Assembly (NCBI RefSeq): GCF_954871325.1
Contig: NC_088775.1
Span: forward strand, 76,733,561 to 76,797,560
Reading direction: 5' to 3'
Length of the DNA stretch: 64,000 bases
DNA from: Gordionus sp. m RMFG-2023
Lineage: Eukaryota; Nematomorpha; Gordioida; Chordodea; Parachordodidae
The notes under the pieces are model-generated. The model ran no database searches and was not told where the DNA came from. It saw nothing but the letters and a program-made list of their open reading frames with translations. Shown piece after piece: positions 13,201-25,200 of the stretch; position 1 is the stretch's first letter, and every line of letters begins with the position of its first letter. The position numbers were made by a program, and so were the translations under genes.

Positions 13201-16200
13201 TAGAAATCGAGTTTAAAACACTATAAATCGATCCCGTTTTAAAAATTTAAATAATTACAATATAGGAGGAGGGGGGGGGGCTAACTTCATGCTATAATTT
13301 AAGTTTAAAATTTGATTTTAGAAATAAATAATGGAAATAAAAATTATTCTGAAGCTAAATTATTCTATCGTTGTATTAAAAAAAATTAAAAATGGAGGGG
13401 GGGGGGAGGAGGGGTAATTTTGAGTATTTTTAATTTTTGGTGTCAAAACTTTAACGGTCAATATCTGGAAAACGGTAACTCTCTATCGACCTATATACTT
13501 TTTATTTATCTTGGAAGGCTGCAGTGAAGTCCCCCCTCCCCAATTTTTTCTTTGAATATATCAATAACGATGATGGTACAAATCGAACAGAGAACGGTAC
13601 AAATCGAACAGAGAACGGTACAAATTCGTCCAAAATCTAAGGCTGCCTGAATTCTTTTTTAAAAAATTAGGGTTCCAAGCATTTTTTTAAAAAAATAATT
13701 TTTTTTTTAATAGTGGAAGTTTTAATGACGATATATTTCAGAAGATATTACCTAAATAATATATTTAATAAAATATAATATTTTTTTAAATTGTAGTATT
13801 TATTATATTATTAGTTGATAACCCGTCAAGAATGACGGGAATAATAAAATCTTGAACTATTATATGAAATTTTTTTTAAATACATTTTTTTATATAAAAT
13901 AAATGACAAAATTTTATATTTATTTTATTAAATTTAGCCTAAAATATATGAAATTGTAATTAAAAATATAGGGTAGATATTGATAAATTGGTATTGTATG
14001 TCATTTCCAGATTCAAATATTGTTGTTGAGATAAAATTTTTATACTGGCATATTTTGGGGTGGTAATATGAGATAAATGTTTATTTTCCAATTGGCTAAA
14101 TATAATTTAAATTTATTTGTTAAATCTAAATTATAATAAGTACTTAGGATTAGTGAGGGAGGTTAATTTTCTGGCATGGGAAGATATTAATAAATAGGTT
14201 TTATATATTATTTGCAGAGCTCCCATATTGTGGTTGAGATATAAAAAAAATTTTTAATGCCATATTTTGGGGTGGTAAATAATTTAAATTTATTTGTTAA
14301 ATCTAAATTGTAATATAAAAATTATTAAATTTTACTTTCTTTGAATATAAATACTTACGCTAAAATAAATATGAGATAAATGTTTATTTTTCAATTGGCT
14401 AAAAATTTAATTTTCTATTTTAAATTTAATAATATTCATTCTTACCATAATTTGGGGTGAGGTTAGTATTCTTTTTAAAATAACACAATAAGATCTAATT
14501 ATATAAATTAATTGAAAAAATAATAACATATATAAGAAAGATTACATTAAAGATATATAGTCTCCATCTATTTATTTAACATTAAGAGGATAGGAAAGTT
14601 GATAGAAAAATAAAAATTAACATTAAGTTGCTAGAAAAAATAAAAATACATTAAGATTATACGCAAACGTTCATTTCTTGATTACGGTCATTATTAACCC
14701 TGATCCCAAACTGGGTTCAGGATTTTTTTAGAAGGAAGGTTCACAGCCCTGATAACAAAAATGGAGGACCTTTTCAGACCTGCAAAGCATGTTATTTTCG
14801 AAACATTATAATTTTTTACTTTTTTCTAGATATATAAATCACTTTTTTAAATTTTAATAATCCACCTTTATTTCATTTTTGAAAATGTTTTTAAAAAATT
14901 TAATTTTAGTATCGAACATTTACTATTTGTAGAAATAAGGAATTATTCCATTCAAAAATACGAATCATTCGTATTTGAGGGTATACAAAAAATTAAATCC
15001 TCTTGTTGTTTCATTAATTTCTAGCTTAGGTTTTGACGTAATTTTTAAAAGCCCGCGGAAATCTCTTAATTTTAAAGCCTGATTTGTGAATAGTCATCTT
15101 CAAGATCGAGAGTATTTTTTTATAAATATTATCTTTGCTTAATTAAAATAATATTATAGTTACATTTAGTCCAGCAAAGCGAGTTAAAATTGAATTCTTA
15201 TATATACTGGGGAAAGAAAATAGTTTACACTATGATCCTTTAGAAAAAACTCTTAAATCAAGAATTGTGATATACATAAAAAGCAACGATGCACAAATTA
15301 GTTATCAATTAACAACGACTCGCTAATGAAATCAAAATTAATAAATAAATTCAAATGAAATTTATTTTATTTAAAAATAAAAAAATAGCGGAAAGGAATT
15401 AAAATCGATAAAAAACGGTGATTGAAATATTAGATGGAATGAACAACTGAATCCACTTAAAATTTATCCTATTCCCAATAAATTGACAAAAAATATTACT
15501 TCTATAAAAAATAAATAAATATGATTTTATGGGAATAAATATGATTTTGAAAACTACTAAACATGGGGCTCATATGGTACTCACTCAGCACCAGCATGCA
15601 ACTTTTGAGCATAAATAATGAAAAGGTTGGCTTAGCACTTTCAAATTCAAATAATTATCCCAACTAAGCTTATTTCTTTTCCAACCTTTTCTCAATTTAC
15701 TTATTTTTATTTTACGTTTTTACAATTTAAATAAATGGTCTTTATTCAAGATCGACAGGAGGAAATTATTCATGAAAAATGCATCAAAAAAAGGACAGCC
15801 AAAAATTTATACTTAGTTATTTTATTTATTTACCCGATTATAAAATGTCTAGAAAATCCAAATCCAAAAATAAATTTGAGAACGAATATTTTTCAAATTT
15901 TCCATATTTTTTTTAACAAAAATAAAATAAATAAAATATATTTTTTTTACGCATTTGTCATAATTTTTGATTTTATTGTTATTAATATATCACGAAGTTT
16001 TTTTTGATAAAAAAATTTTGTCATATCAATATTTAAGAATAACTACAATACTAAAATTGACTAAAGGATTTTTTTATAAAATTAATATATTATACTTAGT
16101 ATTTATTGTTATACTACTTATGCATGTCGTGTTTTGGAATCCGTGGGGATTTACTTTCGACTTATAATTTTGCGATTTGTGTGGAGTACCTTACCCTATG

Positions 16201-19200
16201 GATTTTAGAAAGTTTTCGTCAGAAACATCTGTATATTTTTTTTAAATATTAAAGCTCAGGGCAACATTGTTTGAAATTCACGCCGTCATTTCCGACAAAA
16301 TCAAACTTTCCAAATTTAAAAATCGATCTCAAAAAATGATAAAAAATTTATAGATTTAAAATCCTCATGGATTGCATATCTAAATACGACGCGCATACAT
16401 TGTTGGCTTTAGTTTAAAAAAATATATAAATTAATCAAAAAAAATATTAGAGCTGCCGTGTTCAAAATTTTAGGCCCGGACCCGGTTGCTCAAAAATAAA
16501 TTGAGCAGGCCAACGACAAGAAATTTTATTTGAAGCATATTAAATCTAAATAACTTTAACGGCTGTTCGACTGGTCAAACTACATGAAGAAGTGTTAGAA
16601 TGTTACAATTTTATATCAGTTTTGGTGGTTTATAAATTGATTACAACTTTCTTAATAGTTATTTCTCCGAACGCTGTTATGCTAGATATTTTCTTTATAA
16701 AAAAAATTACTATTTTCTTAACCATAAAAGCATATTTATTTAAATCGATTTTGATAAGAATAAAACATTTTAAATATTTTATTTTCATGGTCAAAATTTA
16801 TTTTTAAATCTCTTTTAATAAAACAACTTAACTACTATAACCTTCAATTTATGGCTTGAAATGAAACGATTTAAATATAATTTTGTTTTCGAACAGTTTG
16901 TTTGGCGCAACAATTCATATAAATTTAAAAAAAGGAAAGAGAGGAAATAGTTATCATTAAATAATATTGTAGCTATTTTCTAAACTCTGGAGTATATTTT
17001 TATCGAAAAAATTTATTACAGAGAATCAAATAAATATTGGAGGTTCTGTTCATTTTTTCTCATTCCGTATATTTAAAAATCATTGATTTTATGGCATTTT
17101 ATAATACAGCAAATTTTATCAATTTAGAATTTATAGGTTGATGATTTTCTCTGGTAATGTGTCATAAAGGAAACGTATTATTATTATTATATCCATATGT
17201 ATGGGAACTAGATCAAAAATAATATTTTTTTTGAATATTCAAAAAAATTGTTTTAGGTAACGAACCCTAAACAATGCAAAGGCTGAATAAGCGACAATGT
17301 TAATTAGCATGAACTGTCATTTTTTAGCTGGATTTAATATGGCAAATCTGGAATTATTATAAAAAAATTTTAAAAGATTTACTGTTACATGTTCTGTCTT
17401 TTGGCCCATTTTTCTAATATAGTCCTTTAAAGAATTTTTATATTTTCCATATAATTTTTTTTTATCCGTTCCATCCAAAGATATGAAATATTTTGGCAAT
17501 AGGTTGACAATCAATGCATTATATTAAATAGAACTAATTGAATTAATATCGAAGATTCATTTCATTAAAAGTATGAATATACGTAATCGGCTCTAGGCGC
17601 TATTTTCTATAGTGTGCGCGTTGACTAAATGACATTTATCATATAATAAACTAATTGTTTTAAAATATGTTTAAATTCTAAAAATAATATACTTACTAAA
17701 AAAAATAGAATATAATTTTTTTTTTAAACAAAAACGTAAATATAGTTATTTATGAGGCCATACCAAAGCTTACATGCTTGCATTTAAGAAATCGAGAGTT
17801 TGGTAATTATTATAGAGTAGTTTTATTTTAAAATGGGAGATTTCATTCATTTAGCATGTTGGTTCACAACCCATCCTAAGGAAAATGCACGTAAATTATG
17901 GGAGGCCCTTCCAAAGCCCACAAAACTTTGTAATACAGATAAGATTAATAAAGTGGAAGCCACTAAAAATATACCCTTCCTAATTGTTTAATTTTATAAA
18001 AATAAATTTAATATTAAATATATTTTTAAAATTTTCTCAGATACTCAATTTCCATGTGAGAATTCATCAAAATTAATATATACAAAGTATATTTAGGTAA
18101 TGGCTAAATGTTGGTTAATTCGGCTCAATCTATAGCTGCATGCTTGAGAAAATCGGTTACCTTTAATGATATTTAATTCGTACTATATTTTTAAGAAAAA
18201 CCCAGACTAAAAGTGATAGTTTTCGGCTAACAACTCGGTTTAGCCGGCTAAAAATTGGTTTAAACGACTAAAAATATATTAATTACCCAACTATACTACA
18301 ACTAGTACTAAGTAGATGATAAAATCTTAATTGCAAACGTTCGAAATAGCCAAATTTTTGGAAATGATAATTTGCAAACACTCAATTATTTGGTTTGCTC
18401 TCTATTAAGTTTATGCGCTCAGATGCCCTGGTATGGCCGTACGTAGCCTTAATTAACGCGCAGACCACAAAATGGTGTCGAAAACAAATTCTTATGTATG
18501 TATACTTTTAACGGCAGATGTTATAAAATTTTGAATAATAACTGTATTTTCTAGGTTCTTTTAAAGGGAAAATTAAAAATATGAGCAGTAAATAACTATT
18601 AACGCTCCGTTATATAATTTTCCAACTGATTGATTGATATTATAAGGCCCGGCCCGACTCGTATATCGGGGCCGGTTTTGGTCTGGACCTGGAGGTCTTT
18701 ACTCTATAATTAATCAAAATGACATTCATTTAGTCCCATTTTATTTCATATTGACATAGTGTCAGTAATAATGTTATATTATTTAGTGTCATCGGTCCCG
18801 TCACCACTATTTGTTAATATAAAATAATATTCACCATTTTTGACAAAAAGAATGTTTTAGGTCTTTTCTTATATCCACCGCATAAACAACGTTATATCGA
18901 TTAATTATGATTCGAAATTTTTAGCATTAAATAGAAAGTGTGCTTATTCCGCCCCCTAGCTATGGCACTGCTTTATTTGTTACTTTAATGCACAAGCTTC
19001 TTTTGACATTTAATTTATTCAGCTGATGTTTAGCGCCACATTTAATCAACATTGTATTTTAAAATATAAACAAAATTCGCTTTGAACTATACCTTTTAGA
19101 GGTCAGCGCAGATCGGTTTTGTGAAAAATTTTTAACAAATTTTTCAACCCGGTCCGTAAAATATATTTTGTACAAGTTATCCGACCGGACTGACAATATT

Positions 19201-22200
19201 TTGGCCCGCTGTGGTAATCTCTAAAACCACTTCTGTTAATAGTTGTTATAGTATTTTAATAAATAAATGCCTTGGAAAGGGATAACCACTGGTATATATA
19301 TCAAACTTAAATGTAAGAATAATGGACAATATATTTAATAATAAATATTTTTTAAAAAAACCATAAAGTTAATTTTTTTAAATTTTATATCATGTTTAGA
19401 TTTTTTAAAAAATCCTTTAACGAGATATTTTGCCCTTAAGCGGTTTCTACTATAATATCTTTTTAGTTACATGACCATTTATATAAAATATGTATAATCT
19501 AAAGAATTTTTATATATATTTGTAAAATATTTCGGTTTTTTGGCTATTACAATGTAAAAAATTTAAATAAATTAATTTTCGAAAACAAGTATTCAAAAAA
19601 AAGGTTCAACTAATTAAGTAAAATAAATCTCTAATTATCATTTATTAATAATGTATTTTTATCAAAAATAAAATAAAAATCATTAAAATTACCTTGAAGG
19701 TTTTCCATCAGGTAGAGTGTGACGATGGCCCCAGCATTTTTGAGTATTCTAGAGGCTTCCTCGTGACCACATTGAGTCAGATCCACCTCATTGACCTGTA
19801 GGATAAAATAAATACAATAAAGAGAATATTAATAGATCGGCAACAACGTTCATGCGTAATTTTTGTAAGATTATTTGTTTATAAATCAGATTCTAAGACT
19901 ACTGGGATATCATTGTGCAAAACTTTATAATTAATATCATAGGAGCAAGATAAGATGCTTTGGATATGAAAAATTAGGTTGCGCTAGAAAAAAGAGAGAA
20001 ACTTCTATAGAGAAATTGCTGCCTAGCAGTGGTGGCAATGGTATGCTATAGAAGAGGTTTCGTACAATGGTATTTCTTTTAGCGCACACAGGGGTCTATC
20101 TGGCTTAGAATAGAAGGGCTTAGATATTTAAGAGCGTTATTGATCAAAGCTGCAAATAACAGAGATGATAATAATTAGGTGGTTGAGCAGTGAGCAAATG
20201 TGTTAAAAAAATCAGCACAAAATTACAAAAAAAATTGAGAGATAAAATATTATTGAGAGGAGAAACAGGTTAATATGGTATTTTGATCAGAGAACGAGTG
20301 GGTTAAAGTCTGTAAGACTAAGGGGCAATATTTGATATGAGGCTAAATTCCAGGAATTTTTTAGAGTGATATATATTTGTAATATGAAGAATAATTGTGA
20401 TAAAAGCCAAATATGTGGCAAAAATGGTCCAAATGAAAAAATATAAATCTAATGGAAATTTTGATGTTAAAAAGAATATTGGAAACAATATTATGTGCAA
20501 CCGTTGTGGCTCTAGAGGACACAAGGTTGAAACCTGTATGGTTAGAGAACAAAATTTTTGTGAGGGTTTACCGTTAAAGAAATTAATAAAGAATTCTAAT
20601 GTAAGGAAAATTTCTGGTACTACCACAAATAATTCTGACAGGTCTCGTTTGTGTTTTAAGTGCAAAAAACCGGGACATGTAGCCATAAATTGTGAATTAC
20701 ACTGACTATATGATTGCAAGTGTAATCATATAGTAGTAAAATACCGAAAAATCAAATTTACATTTGGACCATTTTTGCCACATATTTGGCTTTTATCACA
20801 ATTATTCTTCATATTAATCAATTCATATATATCACTATATATATATACTTATTTTGATTCTTGGAACATCAGCACTGACCTCTCCACACTTTCTGAATAT
20901 TGCACTGATTATCCGACACCACAGTGTCCTTCTTTAAATTACTATATATCTTTGTCACAATAACGGTATATTTCTTTATTAAAAATTTTAATGTAATATA
21001 TATTACATAGATAACTAACAATAATCCTATTGTAATTAAATGATTGCCTATATCCAATTCACGAAGGTTTTTACGCAAAATTTTATAATTAAGATCCTTA
21101 TATACGAATATTTTATCAAAAAGATGAGGCTCATTATACTGATCAAAATACAGGACCATTTCATATTACCAAAATTTACTTTACCTTAAAATTACCTTAT
21201 TAAAAATTTTATTTTATCTTTAAAAACCGAACCAAATTCAGATCCTGGTCACGGCACCAATTTAAAAGACCACACTTTTCTTACTAGCTAAAGTCTTAAA
21301 CTCTTTAATAATTATTTAACTATAATTTCAACACTAATTCAAGATGAACGCATATTTTATTTTATACTATAAATTTTTATGTAATATTTAGATTTAAGGA
21401 ATAAAATTACGCCGATATAACCTTTCTTTTTTTATGTGTCGATTTTTATTTTCTAGACTCGCGTTCATGGCTCAAAAAAATGAATTGACTAATTGACTCA
21501 AAAACTCGATTTGTTTGAGTTATTGCGACCAGGACTCGGAAGAACTCGCCTATTTACATTTAACAACATTCAGGAGCAGCATCGGGCCCTGATTTATACA
21601 TAATTAAAACTTTATGGAATATCATGGTAAAATAATTAAGAAAATACCACCCTACTACTAAAGATGAATTTTCTAAAATGATGAAAAATATGGAATGCTA
21701 CTCAGAATCTCGTGACTAAATAAAGGTTGTTATTCCGAATATATATTATGTGGGGTAGAGCTCAAAATAAATGTTTTCGGCTTTAACCAGCCCGTGACGG
21801 AATTTTTTAAACCTAGGACTGGCCCTCGCTGCCCGACCTTAAACTCAAATATTTTGTTAAAAACACCAAATTTTGTTTTTGTTGGTAATTAATCTTCTAA
21901 TCATTTATTTAAGAACCATTTTTTAATGAACATTTCGGCATTATTTTATGCATGAACTCTTAAAATTTTTATCGCATCTCTTTTAACTTTTTTGTTATAT
22001 AAAAACATCAAAGTCATCTTTAATATAATTATATAAAATAAAATTATATTAACTACACCATTATGTTAAATTATATTAACTACACCATTATGTTATATAT
22101 ATATATAACTGTAAATCAATAATGTATTTTTTTTGGTTATGTAAAGACAACTTTTTCTAATACAATTCATTCAATAAAATTTGGTGTAAACAATAAATTT

Positions 22201-25200
22201 AAAATGTTATAATTAATATTCTTGTAAAATGTTTATAATTAAAAAATAATAAACTCCTTGTTTTTAGTAAAATATAATTTAAGTCATCCCCGCCACTAGG
22301 ACCCATCATATACCTCGAGTCAGAGATAGGTTTCCCTTAGTCATTATATAATTATTATTATCTTTTTAATATATCGTAAGTAGAAACCTCTAGGTATCCT
22401 CTTTACAATTATTTTCATTTAACGATAATTTACTTTTGTTATTGTTCGATGCTTTCATCAGTTAGTTAAAATTAGATATCATGCCCGTAGGGAACAAAAA
22501 TATTATTCCACAGCCTAATTTTAATCTATTTTATTTTGCTTATAATTTTAATGATTAAATTATAACCTGCTACCATGAGCATTCATTTATTTATATATTA
22601 TTTTCCTACAATTTGAGTTTATTTTACCTTAATAGGAAAATAATGAAACATAAATCCTCATCATAATTCATTATTTTTCCATAGGATATATTTCTGAATT
22701 TTAAAAACCGGACAGGGTTTAGTTATAAAAAAATAAAACTAAGCAGGGTACAAATTTGGTAGGGCCGAGAGAAAATCCAAATCACAACTGGGACGGACTA
22801 AAAATTTTGCCATTTGCAGACCTCTAGTTAAAATAAAAATTATGCTTTTTTTTAAATTTTAGGTTCTGTTATTGATGTGACTAAATCCTTAACGAAAATT
22901 GGTCACCTTGTTACAAATACCCCCATAATAACGACCGCCATCGATCCGTCCCCTTCCCAAAATTCTGTTGGAGTTGACATGGAGGCATTTTCAAGCCGTG
23001 CGCCATTATTTTATTGTAATCAGTCTAAAATATTCATCAATAACTTTCAAAATTTTTATTTCACCATAAAAAAAATTTGCATAATACAGCCAGCATTATT
23101 CAAAATAACGAAATTTTAAAAATTCATTGGCTGGGCCGTAACTAGATCAAAAATAAAAATCCGCGCAGGGCTTGAAATTATTATTTTTCAAATCCAGGTC
23201 AGACCTAAAACTTTGACCCCTGTATTTCATTTTCTACTTGGGGATTGAGCTTGAGCAAGCTATTTGATTATAATGAGTAACTAACTCGCATCTTCGCAAC
23301 AAAAATTCAGAACCATGGGGAACTCTGCTCTAAGAAGGTATACTTGCAAGAGATATAAATCAGTTTATTACAAAATTTTTAAGAAACAAGAATGCACATT
23401 TCCTAATTCCTATACCATCTCTAAATTTGATTGACAAAATTTTCTCTTCCGCATTCTTAAAGAAAGATAATAAGTTTCTTAAAACTTACGGCCAAAATTT
23501 GGTCGCCGACATAAATCCTATTGGAAAGGGTTGCGGGTCCGTTTTCCAACAGGTGGGATATGAATATACCGTCCTTGGGGTGGACGGGTTGAGTTTTACA
23601 TTGTTCCAATGTCCTAGAATGACCACCTATAATGTCGAAACCGAGGTTTTGGTAGTTCGGGCATCTGTTTAGCACAACCCTCCTTATGGCGGATTTATGG
23701 TACCTTTTGTTCAATATAAGTGAAAATAAAATTTAGAAAAATTCCATCGTTTGCTTTATTTACCTAATTTTCCTATACCTGATAGATATTGATGTTAGCA
23801 TCAGACATGCTTAATCGATTGATAACTAAAGTTCAATTGTAACTCCTTAAGACGTTAATTTTGTAGGTCGCGTTTACTTTATTCTTTAATTATATTTACT
23901 AACAACTCTAGTATAAATGGCCGTATACCTAAAACGAATTATTTGTTATTCGATATTCGATTCGTATTTTACGAATACGAATAACACAATTATTCGAATC
24001 GAATTCGAATAAGGAAAATATTATAGTCGAATAATTTTTATCCATTATTCTATCGAATTATTCGAGATTATTCGACTAAAATAATTTGTAGTATTAATAT
24101 ATATTGGAAAATATTTGTAGGAATTATTCGAAATTATTCCTATTTAATAAAATTTCCTAGTGGAAAAATGAAGAAACATTTTATTATCTCTAAAATTGTT
24201 GTTAAAGGCTGTTTTTATTCGAATAACTTCATAATAGAAAAACTTCCGAAAATTGTTTTATGATAGATGAAGAAAGTTTTATTTTTATATGCAATTTATA
24301 ACACATATACAACAATTATAATAAACTAGTAGCTATCCCGTCAAGAATGACGGGCGAACCAGACATTTCTCCTTCATTTGATGATGGAAAAATTATAAAT
24401 TTGACATTTTACCTAAAATTTTTACCACTTTCTATGTAAAATATTACTAGATGTGAATTTTGCATACCTTATTTTAGATTGCATAGCTTTTTGATGATTT
24501 ATTTCCCTACAATTATTTGTTCATATACAAGGTACTAATTATATCTACAAAAATACGAATAATGGAATTATTCGTATTTGTACGAATAATAAAATGATTA
24601 TTCGATTCGATTCGAAAATTTTTTTTTAACCATAAATTAAAAAGATCGAATATTAAATTTATTTTGAAAAATTTAACTAAGGATAAATGACAAACAAATT
24701 TTATTTAGTAAGATAAAATAAAAGCATACATATGTAGTATATTTATATTTAATGTAGAAAAATGTAGAAGACAAATCTAATAACAACCAATTTTTTAAAC
24801 ACAAAGTTTTTCAGATTGTATCCTCTTTTAAAGACATTTTTGGTAACCATATGTGCTCCAACAAAAAAGAGTCGTATGGGGTTGAAGATCCTTGTATTGA
24901 TAATAAGTCTCTCGCCATTTTAGATAAGACTGGAAAACGATCTCTGTGTAGTTTCACCATTTTAGTGGGTTTTTATTCGACATAATTCTCGCTTCTTTAT
25001 AATATGCTTCAACTTCGGAAATTGGCAAGACATTCTGTTTAAAAATTACATCCATATTTGATTGCATTTATAATTGACTGATTGATATATCATATTTTTA
25101 TAATCATCAAACATTTTCTTAAAATTATTTAATATAGTTGTAACGATGATATTATAAGACAGAGGTAGACAGTCAAAAAATTCCAATTTAAGTCTGGGAT

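Larger units (their letters stand above)
7805..19692. other. 11.9 kb intron between PDZ3 and the PDZ3-SH3 linker
   Basis: Contains repeats at 8560-8755 (family C), 9707-10207 and 10425-10560 (family A), 13028-13628 (tandem), 13811-14470 (Helitron-like end with internal repeats), 16465-16550 (partial family A), 18101-18296 (family C), 18500-18705 and 19098-19226 (family A). 11100-12950, 14500-16400 and 16800-18080 are AT-rich with no supported gene; open frames at 15735-16167 and 16592-16807 look like chance AT-rich readings. Confidence 0.6.
19796..23489. other. 3.7 kb intron inside PDZ3
   Basis: Holds the zinc-knuckle retroelement fossil (20366-21270), a 27-bp tandem duplication (22041-22094) and family A-like pieces at 21760-21860, 22700-22830 and 23120-23225. 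Between the last two is an orphan open frame at 22863-23119, discussed in the findings. 19800-20340 and 21300-21750 show nothing further. Confidence 0.55.

Noticed and set aside
15735-16167. Two overlapping hydrophobic plus-strand frames
   Set aside because: Phe/Ile/Lys/Asn-rich composition typical of chance reading of AT-rich DNA; no motif or splice context.
20318-20719. 133-codon minus-strand frame
   Set aside because: It is the antisense reading of the zinc-knuckle region, which has clear CCHC motifs on the plus strand.
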